Counted from the first letter of the stretch, positions 1 to 13,631 are shown. The stretch is 64,000 nt of DNA from Paragorgia papillata (GCA_035771165.1 JAWNZC010000302.1:933501-997500); one strand, 5' to 3'. Notes: generated by a model from the letters alone, not told the origin. Numbers and translations are program-made.

Positions 1-200
1 ATGTTGTTTTTATCCTAGTTTGCAAGTATGCTATGTGGTATAGGAAACGCATCATGGCCAATAGGCTATAGCCTGCACGGATGCTATAGAATGCTGACTA
101 CATTCGTCCGAATATATAAGTTTCTCATTCGTCAATGTGACTTTCACATTAATTCTCAATGCAAATTTCCAGAAATATTTCATAAAGAAGTGGGAGTGTT

Positions 201-426
201 TTACCAGGGGTTACCAACACGAGTGGATGATGAAAATCACGAGGCCGTTAACCAAGTATTTCATTGTTCTCGAGTATTTGTAAAACATGAGAGAATAGTC
301 ACGAGGCTGCATGCCGGGTGATTTTTATTGTTTTCAAATGTTTTACAAAGACGAGAGAACATTGAAAATTACGAGGTGATAGGCCGACTGATTTTGTTGA
401 TTTCGAGTGTTTGTAACCCCTGGTAA
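201..426. repeat. Inverted-repeat (MITE-like) sequence
   Basis: A perfect 14-bp inverted repeat (TTACCAGGGGTTAC at 201-214, its complement at 413-426) encloses about 200 bp. The interior carries three degenerate head-to-tail motifs of the form CACGAGG...TTTTCAAATGTTT. This looks like a small non-autonomous DNA element or a remnant of one. The short open frame covering 28-321 has no recognisable domain and I do not call it a gene. Nothing else is recognisable in 1-620. Confidence 0.45.
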
Positions 427-624
427 AGGTCGACACACGAGTTTATGAAACAGATTCTCAATCGTCTATTATAGTAGAATTCGTGAGGGACTTGGTGATA
501 TTGGTGCATGTTAGATTAGATAATGGTGTATATTAATACCCAATAGTCTCGTGTTGAATTTATAATTCAAAAATGTGGTAATAAACGATATTTTGTTTGT
601 GCCGTTTATTATTTTATTTCTAAT

Positions 625-1860
625 TATAAATTCAGTTTGCGCCTGAAGATGTTTGAAATTATTGCTAAAACAGAGATAGGACGAAAGTTAGAGCGGTCAG
701 AAAGCGAGCCAGCTTAAAATAGGGGAGAATCTTTAGCAATTTTCCATAAGTTAGAAAAAATGGATGAGGTAATGCCAAGATTATAAATCTTCGTTAGGAT
801 GAGCGAGATAGATGGTGCGCCTATTTTAAGAAAATATCCACTAACATCGTCTAACGCAGCAGCTTTAGTTACAGACAAATGGTTTTAGCAGATTGAGTAC
901 AAAATCTTCTGAAATTGGAGGAATAGTAAACGAAATTAGTAAGGTAGTCCCAGTTAGAGTTGCTATAGAATTATCAACGGTCCCTAATGAGTGCAAAGTG
1001 ATCATTGAACAAATTATCAATATCTTTAAGGTCTGTAAAGGTTTTATCGTTTATAATTAAGTGGTTAGGCATGTTACAACACTTCGAGGGTGCAATGTTA
1101 CGGATTATTTTCCAAAGATGTTTTGGGTTATCAAGATTAGCATTTATAGACTTGCGGTAGAAGGTGCGCTTTGCATCTATAATTAAGAGTAGTATTACTT
1201 AAAATAGCAAGTTTGTGTAGATTGTTGCGCTTCTTAATTGCATGACTAATCTCATTAGTGAACCATTCAGGTTGGTGAAGCCTTTTTCTTCAAGGGTGCG
1301 TGATCAAGTAGAGTCAAGTAGATAATTTAACAGAGCATACCAATGTCCAAGAGCTTCATTAATGTCCGTAAACATTTCTATGGTGTTCCATGGTGTATTA
1401 TTCAAATCAATGGAAAAATCTTTAAACGAACGATAGAAAATAGACTTATGACTGTACTGGTGAAATTACCCCGGGTTACCCACGTAACGAAAATGGGCAA
1501 ATGGTCACTTAATGTAACAGGTAAAGTACCAGATTTAAAAGCATTGCCTTATGAGTAACTACGTAGATATGGTCAATAAGCGATCCAGAAATAGGTCTTG
1601 TCGGTGTGGTTATTAGTTGGTGAAGATCAATATCATAGAATTCCAAATCAAGCCACCATTATATAGAAAACGTTTTTTCATGCACTGGGTTTGAGGTTTG
1701 GGTATTGATACATCAACCTCACCAATACTAATTTGTAATTATTATCTCCAGATCGTATTTTATAACATTTTTTGAGATAATCAGAAGGATAGTGCAAAGT
1801 TCTAGTCAAAGATAATAACAATTTTTGCCAATGGACAGAGCTGCCAGCCCATTTTCTAAA
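625..1860 (-). pseudogene. Decayed CR1/L2-type LINE ORF2 (endonuclease end, linker, RT start)
   Basis: Read on the minus strand, broken frames give the end of an apurinic endonuclease domain near 1440-1700 (GSLIDHIYV, then SDHLPIFV), a linker near 1000-1260 with the typical DNPKHLWKIIR signature, and the beginning of the reverse transcriptase near 625-800 (KIAKDSP then SDRSNFRPISVL). The order endonuclease, linker, RT is that of CR1/L2/Jockey-clade ORF2 proteins. Stops and frameshifts interrupt every frame and the catalytic RT block is missing. It belongs to the same broad family as the LINE at 4688-6416, but runs in the opposite direction and is much more decayed. Confidence 0.7.
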
Positions 1861-2990
1861 GGAAAGTCCAAGTTAATTGAATACAAGCCAAAACTCAGAC
1901 AAACAACCCAAAATAGAATCTCGAGGGATTCTTAAAGAGTCATTTTCTCTCGTCAAGAACGCAAAAAAATATTATAAACTCCAACAAACATGAATACTGA
2001 TGTTTTTTGTGCCCTTCGCTATAGTTTTCCTGTCTGTTTTTAACATAACAACAAGTTCGTTTTGAACTCCTCGAAATTTTTGTGTAAAAAGCTTGGCGCA
2101 TCACAAGAATTCCGATACTAAGACGTATCGTGTGACGTCCAGTCGATCCGGATCAAAATTGATTAAAATCTGCGAAGTGCGGGATGTAAAAATACATAAA
2201 TTACGATCGTCTGATGATTTGTTGCTAGCTTCACGTTATGTAGCTTTGCGAATCGTCTGCCCAATCACGCGCTAAGTTCACGCAGGTACAGATACTAATA
2301 TGGCCAGGGTTCTCGTACAGTTGTTTATTGAACGCCAAATGAAAATGCGAAGACAGTCTACCGTCTCCAGTATACAGAATTTGTTATTGAGCTGACGTGC
2401 AAAACTGCTCGAGCGCCACACGTGTAAAATATAACAGACACGAACCAACAACACTCTACAAACCGACTTCAAAACATCGTCAACATGCCAGACCATATTA
2501 AAGTTGAATATAAAGCTTTTACAATTTATTCGCACCTTCCGCTAGGCAGACAATAAATCCTTTCGTCCTGACCATATTTAACTAGCCATGCAGCTAAGCC
2601 TAGAAAATCGTTGTTTCAATTAGAAAATTGATCGCTCCTTTGCGTTTCTCCGCCATTGTTGTATTCGTCGCCAGTCGCAAACAAAACCACGTGTGCGCAG
2701 TTCTATTCTAATATATTCCGGGGGGAAACTTCTTTTATTCTCGATATATTAAGATATATTTTAAAAATAATGCACCATGATTTTACACGTCTTTCAAGAA
2801 ATATCCATAGATAAGGTACAAACTTGTCTGTTATCGCTCTTTAGGACTTACGAGCTTTAAGCGACATAAACATTTGTCGTCTATGAAAGACTGATACTGG
2901 TGTTTCCCATTTTCACTGGTTTTAGCCTTTCAACTACGACAAGTATGTGTGTCGTTAATCCTGGTAGCTTTACCCCACAGAAAGTTTACA
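1861..2990. other. No recognisable gene
   Basis: AT-rich unique-looking DNA. Two short open frames (2093-2275 plus, 2278-2535 minus) show no domain, no codon signal and no neighbours that would support them. Confidence 0.4.
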
Positions 2991-4687
2991 CTATCTATCT
3001 ACCGACCGGCCATCCGACCGACCGACCGATCTACCTACCTACCTACCTACCTACCTACCTACCTACCTACCGACCGACCGATCTACCTACCTACCTACCT
3101 ACCTACCTACCTACCTACCTACCTACCTACCTACCTACCTCCCTACCTCCCTACCTCCTTACCTCCCTACTTCCCTACCTCCCTACCTCCCTACCTCCCT
3201 ACCTCCCTACCTCCCTACCTCCCTACCTCCCTACCTCCCTACCTCCCTCCCTACCTCCCTACCTCCCTACCTCCCTACCTCCCTACCTCCCTACCTCCCT
3301 ACCTCCCTACCTCCCTACCTCCCTACCTCCCTACCTCCCTACCTCCCTACCTCCCTACCTCCCTACCTACCTACCTACCTACCTACCTACCTACCTCCCT
3401 ACCTCCCTACCTCCTTACCTCCCTACCTCCCTACCTCCCTACCTCCCTACCTCCCTACCTCCCTACCTCCCTACCTCCCTACCTCCCTACCTCCCTACCT
3501 CCCTACCTACCTCCCTACCTCCCTACATCCCTACCTCCCTACCTCCCTACCTCCCTACCTCCCTACCTCCCAACCTCCCTACCTCCCTACCTCCCTACCT
3601 CCCTACCTCCCTACCTCCCTACCTCCCTACCTCCCTACCTCCCTACCTCCCTACCTCCCTACCTCCCTACCTCCCTACCTCCCTACCTCCCTACCTCCCT
3701 ACCTCCCTACCTCCCTACCTCCCTACCTCCCTACCTCCCTACCTCCCTACCTCCTTACCTCCCTACCTCCCTACCTCCCTACCTCCCTACCTCCCTACCT
3801 CCCTACCTCCCTACCTCCCTACCTCCCTACCTCCCTACCTCCCTACCTCCCTACCTCCCTACCTCCCTACCTCCCTGCCTCCCTACCTCCCTACCTCCCT
3901 ACCTCCCTACCTCCCTACCTCCCTACCTCCCTACCTCCCTACCTCCCTACCTCCCTACCTCCCTACCTCCTTACCTCCCTACCTCCCTACCTCCCTACCT
4001 CCCTACCTCCCTACCTTCCTACCTCCCTACCTCCCTACCTACCTCCCTACCTCCCTACCTCCCTACCTCCCTACCTCCCTACCTCCCTACCTCCCTAACT
4101 CCCTACCTCCCTCTCTCCCTACCTCCCTACCTCCCTACCTCCCTACCTCCCTACTTCCCTACCTCCCTACCTCCCTACCTCCCTACCTCCCTACCTCCCT
4201 ACCTCCCTACCTCCCTACCTCCCTACCTCCCTACCTCCCTACCTCCCTACCTCCCTACCTCCCTACCTCCCTACCTCCCTACCTCCCTACCTCCCTACCT
4301 CCCTACCTCCCTACCTCCCTACCTCCCTACCTCCCTACCTCCCTACCTCCCTACCTCCCTACCTCCCTACCTCCCTACCTCCCTACCTCCCTACCTCCCT
4401 ACCTCCCTACCTCCCTACCTCCCTACCTCCCTACCTCCCTACCTCCCTACCTCCCTACCTCCCTACCTCCCTACCTCCCTACCTCCCTACCTCCCTACCT
4501 CCCTACCTCCCTACCTCCCTACCTCCCTACCTCTAGACCTCTCGACCTCTCGACCTCTCGACCTCTCGACCTCTCGACCTCTCGACCTCTCGATCTCTCG
4601 ACCGCTCGACCGCTCGACCTCTCTACCTCTCTACCTCTCTACCTCTCTACCTCTTTACCTCTCTACCTCTCTACCTCTCTACCTCTT
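2991..4687. repeat. Tetra-/octanucleotide array, left part
   Basis: The array starts as (CTAC)n with CGAC variants (2991-3130), becomes a long (CTACCTCC)n block (about 3131-4533) with rare point variants, then (CTCGACCT)n (about 4534-4618) and (CTCTACCT)n (4619-4687). A LINE interrupts it and the last variant resumes on the other side at 6417. The 24-nt common period of an 8-mer and the codon leaves all three frames open, so the 580-640 residue open frames rich in Pro, Thr, Ser, Leu and Tyr are artefacts. Confidence 0.97.
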
Positions 4688-6416
4688 TGTTTAGAACCAA
4701 CATCAGAGAATATTGTTTTAAATCTGTTAAAGCGTTTACCTATTCATAAGGCAACTGGTTTGGATAATATTTCGAGTAGGCTTCTTAAGGAATCAGCTTT
4801 ATTATTTCCGGTTCGCTAACACTAATTATTAATAAGTCGATTGAAACCGGTGTTTTTCCATCTCACTTGAAAATTGCTAAGGTTTTTCCGCTATTTAAAT
4901 CTGGCGGTGCAACTAATCAACAGAACTACCGGCCAATATCCATTCTACCAGCAATTTCTAAATTATGTGAAAGGATAGTCTATGATCAACTGTATGAATA
5001 TCTTATTGAAAACAATTTATTGAATAAATATCAGTCTGGTTTTCGCTCGCTTCACTCAACCGTTACAGCCTTGCTTGATGCAACTAACGAATGGTATTTG
5101 AATATTGACAAAGGTAATTTGAATCTAATTACATTTTTGGATTTAGCAAAGGCTTTTGACACGGTGTCACATGAAATATTATTAGAAAAACTGAAGTTCT
5201 ATGGCATTTACGGCATATCTCTTGATTGGTTTTCATCATATTTACCAAACAGAAAACAATGCTGTTTAGTTGAAGGTTGTACTTCTAAACTTCAAAAAGT
5301 TCAATGTGGTGTTCCACAAGGATCTATTTTAGGAATTCTACTTTTTCTACTTTTTATTAATGACTTACCGACATGTTTGCAATACACAAAAGCTCGTATG
5401 TACGCAGATGATACATCACTAAGTGTTTCATCCAAATCAACTACAGAACTTCAAAATAAAGTTAAATGTGACTTAATAAATGTCGATAAATGGCTACAAG
5501 CGAATAAATTAAGTTTAAATGTCACTAAAACTGAGTACATGTTTATTGGTACACAGTTTAAATTGGACAATTTGGGTCCACTTTTTCCTATATTAATTGG
5601 TGATAAACCTATCAAAAGAGTCGAGTCTGCTAAATGCCTTGGAATGTATTTAGATGAAACTTTGACCTGGAACGAACAAGTCGATTATTTGTTTACAAAA
5701 ATTTGTCGTTTCATAAATGGTCTAAAGCAAGCACGTAAATTTGTTCCACGCAGAACTTTACTTACTATTTATAATTCGCTTATCCAGCCTTATTTCGATT
5801 ATTGCGACACTGTTTGGGGAAATTTGAACAAAGGACTCTCTACTCGTTTGCAAAAGCTCCAAAATCGCCATGCTCGTATAATAACCAATCAAGGTTATGA
5901 TGTTAGATCAGCAGATATATCAAAAGAACTGAAATGGGACAATCTAACCATTAGAAGGGACAAACATTTGTGCCTTATGGTTTACAATGCTTTGAACAAA
6001 AATGCGCCCAGTTATTTGAGTGACTTATTTACTAAGCGCTCGGAACAGTGTCCCTATAAGAATAAACTAAGAGAGAGTCATCATAATTTATTAACAACTC
6101 GAATTCCTCAAACAGAATGTTACAAAGGCAGTTTCTCATACAGAGGTGCGCAGTTATGGAACTCTCTCCCTCCTGAATTGGAAACACCCCAATCTAAATC
6201 AGAATTTAAAAAGAAGTTGTTCCTTTGAAATTGTCATTCATATATGTATATATTGTATATAGTTAGCATCTATTGTTAATTAGTATTTATTTTTAAAAAA
6301 TTATAAAAATATTGTATTTTTTTTAACTTATGTACGGCTTTCATGGAAAGAAGTATTCATACTTATGAAACTACCGTACTGAAATAAATGTGATTCATTC
6401 ATTCATTCATTCATTC
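4688..6416 (+). mobile_element. 5'-truncated CR1/L2-type LINE inserted in the array
   Basis: The element begins abruptly inside the reverse-transcriptase N-terminus and ends in a 3' tail of about five ATTC units after an AATAAA-like motif (GAAATAAATG), the kind of short-repeat tail typical of CR1/L2 LINEs. Both flanks are the same (CTCTACCT)n variant, so the LINE landed in a pre-existing array and the target duplication cannot be told from the repeat. The 5' truncation is the normal outcome of target-primed reverse transcription. Confidence 0.9.
4691..6228 (+). pseudogene. LINE ORF2 reverse transcriptase, one frameshift
   Basis: Copies element RNA by target-primed reverse transcription when intact. 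Visible RT blocks in order: FPLFKSGGATNQQNYRPIS (from about 4885), FLDLAKAFDTVSHEILLEKL (about 5137), GVPQGSILGILLFLLFINDL (about 5310) and the catalytic YADD in ARMYADDTS (about 5398), followed by the thumb and a C-terminal region ending RGAQLWNSLPPEL...FKKKLFL. A one-base frameshift near 4800 separates the first 36 or so codons from the rest; from ATG 4867 the frame is open for 453 codons. The endonuclease and ORF1 are absent because of the 5' truncation, so this copy cannot move on its own. It is much better preserved than the copy at 625-1860, so it is a more recent insertion. Confidence 0.93.
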
Positions 6417-8174
<1,758 letters not shown>

Positions 8175-8329
8175 GTGTGAATTTTCGCAGCTCATCACAA
8201 TACTGCAATGTTTCACAGAAACTTTGCACTAAAAACGACAAGCCTTGTAGGTTACGGGCGTTTTGGGCATTTACGACAACCAAATTCAGTCAAACTTTGT
8301 GGCTCTTACTTGCAGTTAAATACTATTAA

Positions 8330-9170
8330 ATTCCCGGAAGTGACTTAGCATTCTATGCAATGGCGTCTCTCGCACATCATCATGAACTTTCAGATGGATT
8401 CCCAAGGCCGCCTTTGACAAACAAAAGCGACCACATAAAGAGCATGTTAGTTCCGGATCTGTCATACTACAAACAAATTTCCTTGCAGCACGTTTCAACT
8501 TTGGCCTTTACTACCCGCTTTTTTTCAAATCTATTAATGCCATCATAAATAGTTTTTCTCCAAGGGTCCCTATTCAGTGCATTTAATTCCCACTTACTTA
8601 CATCTAAGCCCATATCCCTCAAGTTGTGTTTCACACAGTCCATGTAGCGCTTCTTAGGCATATGGGCTGGGCGTTTTTCTTCAGCCAGTTCACTGTAGAA
8701 AACCATTTTCGTCAATCTACAATCTTTTAACCTAACAACGTGTCCAGTCCATCGCATTCGGTTCTTCGTGATGCGTGACTCGATGCTCAAACAGCCTGCT
8801 CTCTTAAGAATTTCAGTTTCAGGTGTGAACGTTTGCCATTTGATGTCTATAATCCGTCTCAGACAGTTCTGATGGACACGTTCCAGAACTTCACGTGATG
8901 ACGGTATGTGGTCCATGTTTCAGAGGAATAGAGCAGGACAGTAATGACATGCGTCATATACAATCAGCTTGGTGTTCAACGTTATGTTATGCTGAGACCA
9001 CACCATGTGCTCAAGTTTATCAAAAGCTACGCTTGCTCTCTCCAGTCTGTAGGATATTTCAGAATCTAGCGAACCATTCCTGTGAAGAGTGCTTCTCAAA
9101 GACACAAATTTGCCCACAACAGCTAGCTGAGCACCGTGAACGTAACTGTTGGACTCTAAAAACAAGTGTG
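8330..9170 (-). pseudogene. LINE ORF2 C-terminal part with zinc finger, frameshifted
   Basis: Minus-strand frames give, in order, a post-catalytic RT segment (about 8925-9160, ending in YDACHYCPALFL), the thumb/connection region (8467-8916: VLERVHQNCLRRIIDIKWQ and then MRWTGHVVRLKD), and a terminal C2H2 finger (8316-8498: CSLCGRF...GIHLKVH). This order is typical of the C-terminus of a group of animal non-LTR ORF2 proteins whose finger is thought to bind DNA. The three pieces lie in different frames (breaks near 8915 and 8495), so the copy is dead. It is a different LINE family from the two CR1/L2-like copies to its left. Confidence 0.8.
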
Positions 9171-9190
9171 TAGAAATTTGACAAATTTTT

Positions 9191-9320
9191 TTGTCGCCCA
9201 AACAGCACACTATAAGCGGTGTGTTTTTTTTTACACGGATGTAAATTAGGTGTGTAAATTTACACCTTATAACGCGTGTAAACGGCTTGTCGCCCAAACG
9301 ACACACTATAAACCGTGTTT
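9191..9320. repeat. Two-copy repeat of a GTGTAAA-rich unit
   Basis: The segment TTGTCGCCCAAAC followed by ACACTATAA occurs at 9191 and again at 9287, a 96-bp period, and the surroundings up to about 9420 are dense in GTGTAAA/TTTACAC motifs in both orientations. It may be the end of a decayed DNA element. No coding capacity. Confidence 0.5.
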
Positions 9321-9647
9321 TTTAAAATTGTGTTTTCTTACACGCAGTGTGTGTTTTTCTACACAACGTGTGCGTTTTTTCTGCACTGAAGACGTGCTTT
9401 TTTACACAACTTATGGTGTGTAAAATTGTTCACAATCACGCAAGATACATAAAATACAAACACGCGATCTTAATTTGAAAGACTTTATTTTGGAAAAGTT
9501 AAAGATTATATACATTTAAGGTGGCTCCATACAGTTCCTAGAAATATAGAAAATACAAGTTTGAGAGTCCAATACACGTGCATAAACAACTCGGAAAAAG
9601 AATTAAACTAAATGTTATCTATAGTTAAACATTCTGACAATCAAAAA

Positions 9648-9874
9648 CTGTTAACAAGTAAATAGCAACAGTTGTTGCTATGGCAACAATGGCGTTTCAA
9701 AATGGCTGCCAATTACCCTTCAAACTAATTTAATTCGAAAAAAACTTTGGTAACCCCTCATTTGGGGGTCACCAAAGTTTTTTTCGAATTAAATTAGTTT
9801 AAAAGGTAATTGGCAGCCATTTTGAAACGTCATTGTTGCCATAGCAACAACTGTTGCTATTTATTTGGTAACAG
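9648..9874. repeat. Near-perfect palindrome (110-bp arms, 7-nt loop)
   Basis: The left arm 9648-9757 is the reverse complement of 9765-9874 with only a handful of mismatches; the loop is 9758-9764. It is probably a foldback MITE or a snap-back transcript source. Immediately to the right, AGTGGCCGACAATTTCTA is repeated twice (9873-9890 and 9893-9910). Confidence 0.9.
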
Positions 9875-9969
9875 TGGCCGACAATTTCTAAGAGTGGCCG
9901 ACAATTTCTACAAGACAAAAAGAGTGATCGGTTTTTTTTCTTGTAAAAACTGTGGAAACTGAAACAAAA

Positions 9970-10590
9970 CATGGAAAATGCCCAGCTCTCGAGAAAATGA
10001 AGCTGCAAGAGGCTGAGGAACTTTTAACTACAAACAGCCAAGATGATGCAGCTTTAGCTTACGAGAAAATTGGAGACTCGATAAAGCGACTTGAACCATC
10101 AAAGCACGAGAGCCTTCAGCATTGAATCGACAATGATAAAAAAAAAATGGTCAGAAAAGCAAAAGGATTGCCTCGCTGTGTTGCGTAAATCAAGAGATCA
10201 TTGTAAAGCGGCGATTGGATGAGCTTCAGAGACAGGAACAAGAGGAGAAATTACAAAGAGGGCTTGAGGACCAGAGGAGAATCAACCAGGAGCAAACGAA
10301 ATTTCCGTTCCAGCAACAAAAGGAAATGGAAGAAGCGATGATTCGACAGCAGCGCGCCGAGGAAGTGTGGTTCTGTGGAACTGAAGAAGCAGGCAAAGAG
10401 AGTGGAATCACAAATCAAAGGAGGGCTCAACAAACTGTGAAGTTACAAAAGTATACTATAACCCCATTTTCAGGAGATTACAAGGATTGGCTACGATTTT
10501 GGAACCAGTTCACACTCAAGCATGAACTGAAAATTTTTGGCGTTGCTGATCTGCAGGGTCGCTATGCCGTATCCTATTGCTCAAGGTAGG
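9970..10590 (+). pseudogene. BEL/Pao-type gag fragment (DUF1759-like)
   Basis: Gag proteins of BEL/Pao LTR retrotransposons package element RNA in the cytoplasm. The open frame at 10215-10589 gives a Gln/Glu-rich coiled-coil stretch (residues about 1-80) followed by KLQKYTITPFSGDYKDWLRF, which matches the start of the DUF1759 capsid-like domain (its usual form is a Leu-Pro-x-Phe-x-Gly-Asp...Trp...Phe-Trp pattern). Further N-terminal gag-like sequence is readable upstream from about 9970 but has stops. The domain is cut off about 35 residues after the motif by unrelated sequence. I find no LTRs, protease or polymerase nearby, so this is an orphan fragment. Confidence 0.7.
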
Positions 10591-10649
10591 TTAAGTTGTA
10601 TTAACAACCGCATCCTCATCTACTGTACATCTATGTTGAAATTTACCAC

Positions 10650-11640
10650 AAAGTGCAGGTTCACATTCACGACTACCTCCACGTTCCGTCCACGTCCACG
10701 TCCACACGTCCACGACAATGTCCACACGTTCACCTCCACGTCCACACGCCCACGACCATCTCCAAACGTCTACGTCCACACGTCCGCTCGTCCACACGTC
10801 CATGTCTACACGTCCATGTCCTCTACTTTTACGCTCACGTCCATGATCACTTTCACGTCTGCCTCCTAGGGGAGCACGGGTGGCGTGTGCTGTTAGCGCG
10901 CTGCCTCTCACCAAAAGTTAAGCCCGGTTTGACGGGGTTAGTACTTGGATGGGTGACCGCTTGGGAATGACCCCGTTGTCGGGCTTGGACTCATGTGAGT
11001 AGAGTTGTAGTTGATCTCTCCTGTGCTTCGAGGGTTTTTCGCCGGGTTCTTCGGTTTTCCTCCCTCCATAAAATCAACACCTAACATCTTAGCTGTGATC
11101 CGTGGTCTGAACTGTGTCGTATGGCGGCTGCTTGAGCGCCTTTCATATGCCTCGACACGGCCACGTTGATCTGCGTCCTTCGCAATTCAGCCGCTGGCTG
11201 CAAGTAAGGATGATTAGCCACCCAGTCCTCCCGTCCTCCACATCCAGGTATACCCCTACTGTAGCTGTACTTCTCCGTATCCCCGGCCCGCACTCCGTGT
11301 CCTAGCCACGGTCCAATATTCACGTTCATATCCAAGTCCACTTCTTACCTCTGGAAGCACGTCCATGTTTACTCGACAGGAACGTGTATGTGTACATGTA
11401 TGAAGTGTTCAAGTAGGGGACGTATACACACCTCTAACTGTGAGTGCGATTGCGTCTCTTTATACTTTGGTTTCTGTCACCCTTTGCCGTCGCTATCCCC
11501 TTCCACGTCACCGTCCCCGTACGCGTAATCGTCAATTTCTCCCTCCCAGACACCGTCTATGTGGCCGGAATCCTTTCAAATACTTGTACTACTTTGCAGG
11601 CTGTCCACTAACCCTCCAATCGATTGCACTTTAATGCACT
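10650..11640. repeat. CGTCCA-rich dispersed repeat, copy A
   Basis: Degenerate tandem (CGTCCA)-type units at about 10670-10865 continue, after a SINE insertion, into 11236-11640 with GTCCAAGTCCAC, AACGTGTATG and CTTTATACTTTG blocks. The same blocks in the same order occur at 22140-22640, so this is a copy of a longer dispersed repeat rather than a local microsatellite. Confidence 0.75.
10870..11235 (+). mobile_element. SINE with tRNA-like and 5S rRNA-like head
   Basis: A pol III-type head is visible: a tRNA-like stretch TGTTAGCGCGCTGCCTCTCA (about 10891) followed by a clear 5S rRNA-like segment, AAGTTAAGCCCGG (about 10915) and GTTAGTACTTGGATGGGTGA (10938-10957, with the box C analogue), then CCGCTTGGGAAT. 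The body has the CTTCGAGGGTTTTTCGCCGG / GGTTTTCCTCCCTCC block common in invertebrate SINEs. It interrupts the CGTCCA repeat: the flanking sequences join smoothly when compared with the uninterrupted copy at 22205-22270. It is not a real 5S gene: the first third of 5S is missing. Transcription by pol III is inferred. Confidence 0.8.
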
Positions 11641-12806
11641 ATACACAGCACTTAATTCTACTCCGTTACACTCTACACTGCCAAGCCCATTGCTGTGTAA
11701 TTTGATACATTTACCTGCTGAGATTTCCAATTTGTAATTAATTTGTTTTGGTGATTGTTTTTGTCAATTTGTAATTAGCTGAAAAAGTAATTTTGCTCAT
11801 CTCTGCCTTTGACGAAATTGGTATATTTCTCCCTTTAAATTTTAAAGAACACCGACGGTAATGATTCAAAATCTTCCAAGTGACTGTGATATCATACATT
11901 AGTTTTTTTATCAATCGTGAGCCGGCGGAATCCTAGGTAATGCTGCAATTTGATTGGCTGCGTGAGCGGGCAGTTTTTTACGATATCTGACCACGGGCCG
12001 GAAGTTAAATTTTTTTACAATTAAGGATTTACTCTTAATCGATTTTCACAACTATTTTGCTGGATATTGGAGAAAATAGATTCAAACGAAAGGTGATTAC
12101 GATATGAATGAGTCATTTTATTATCCAAATGCTTCTAACAATTGTGAAAACAACAAATTTGTGTTAAAAAAGCCAGAAAAACTGTTTAAACAAACAAAAA
12201 TCAACGAGCGAAGACATGTCGACTTCACATTCAAGCTATATAAATTGCTTAACGGCAACATTCCAAGAACACTTTAAATACACATTGGAGACTGTATTTT
12301 TAATCGCTTGTTGAAATATATACAAATATAGATGACATATCACTACAGGACGTAAACCTTTTGAGAAAACTTCATCTGTTTTCCATATCCCAGGTCCGAC
12401 AAAATCAAATGTTGAAAAAACAACGAAATAAAACGCCCCAAACTCAGACAAATCTCATCCACATGCTGTAACTCTCGTCGTGTCGTGTGTTGGAAAAAAA
12501 CTTACAGATGGCTTATCACAAGCATTTTTCGGTCCTGATACTCAAACAATGTAATACACTTTCAGTATCCATGTTTATAATGTTTTCAAAGTAACCTTCC
12601 ATTTCCAAGCGAACAGGCGGCGAACCGCCAAATAAAACCAACAAGCGACGATAAACGATGAAGAATCTTTGTTAACTAAACATTGACAACACACGGACTG
12701 CTTTTCTTCGTAACTGTATGTTAAAGTTTTGACTGTTTCGCCGTCCACAAAAAAGGTTATTACAAGCTATGTGTGAACCCCAGGCAGCTTGTTGTCGTTG
12801 ACTTAA
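11641..12806. other. No recognisable gene
   Basis: AT-rich DNA. A short motif (AAGTGACTGTGATATCATA at about 11878) recurs at 59987, so part of this stretch is shared with the flank of the second SRCR copy. No domain in any frame. Confidence 0.4.
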
Positions 12807-13538
12807 AGTGGCACTACGATGAAAAAATCGTCAGTCTTTTTTTATCTTATCATAAAGTTAATTTAAAATGAGGATGAACGGCGTTTGTGGTTTGTCAATA
12901 TTTCATCTCGTTCAAGAGATATTCACGTTTTTGAAATATCCAAATTAGATGACTTATGACGTCATTTACTCCAAACGAGGGAAATGAAAATCGGAAAATT
13001 AGGAATATCTCTAGGATAAACAATAGAAAGTGTTCAAATTTTGCATGCTTATAGTATTAAATAAAATACGCTTCACCGTTGAACATTGGTTGTTTCATGG
13101 AAACTGCTGGTGCCTGGCCTCCTCCAATGATAAAATTAAATTTGCTTATTTATCAGCAATCAAGTAGCGTTTACTCCAGCTAATAAAAGGGAGGATTAGA
13201 GCTTATGTAGGCATTGTAATCCAAACGTTTAAATCTCTCTATTTTTAAACAAGGAGGCAAAAATGTTAATTCCCTTTTTAAGATTTAGAGTATCGTGAAA
13301 GCCTGCGCTTACTATGGCAATCATAAAGGTTCCACAGAGGAGCGTATTTTATTGGATACTATAGTCTATAAGCATACAAAATTTAAGCACGTTCTATTGT
13401 TTATTTCTATAGATATTCCTTGTTTTACGATTTTCATTTCGCTCCTTCGGGGTAAATGACGTCATCAGCCATATAATTTGCATATTTCCAAAAAGTGATA
13501 AGATAAAAAAACTGACCCTTTTTCACCGTAGTACCACT
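12807..13538. mobile_element. 732-bp TTAA-flanked MITE with long inverted ends
   Basis: Terminal inverted repeats begin AGTGGCACTACGATGAAAAA on the left and, on the complement, AGTGGTACTACGGTGAAAAA on the right; similarity continues inward for roughly 200-250 bp (for example the ATGACGTCATTTAC / GTAAATGACGTCAT pair). Both ends are bordered by TTAA (12803-12806 and 13539-13542), the target of piggyBac- and Kolobok-type transposases. No transposase frame is present, so it would depend on another element. Confidence 0.85.
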
Positions 13539-13631
13539 TTAACTGAACTTTAAAACTTGAATATCACGTTAACATAATTATTTCAATTACGCAACTTCCT
13601 ATTACGCAAGATAACTATGATAAAGAAACAA

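Noticed and set aside
2900..4819. Open frames of 580-640 residues (Pro-Thr-Ser-Leu-Pro-Pro-Tyr repeats)
   Set aside because: An 8-bp repeat without stop codons is open in every frame; the sequence is a microsatellite running into a LINE.
10915..10985. A genuine 5S rRNA gene
   Set aside because: Only the middle and 3' part of 5S is present, with substitutions, in front of a SINE body.
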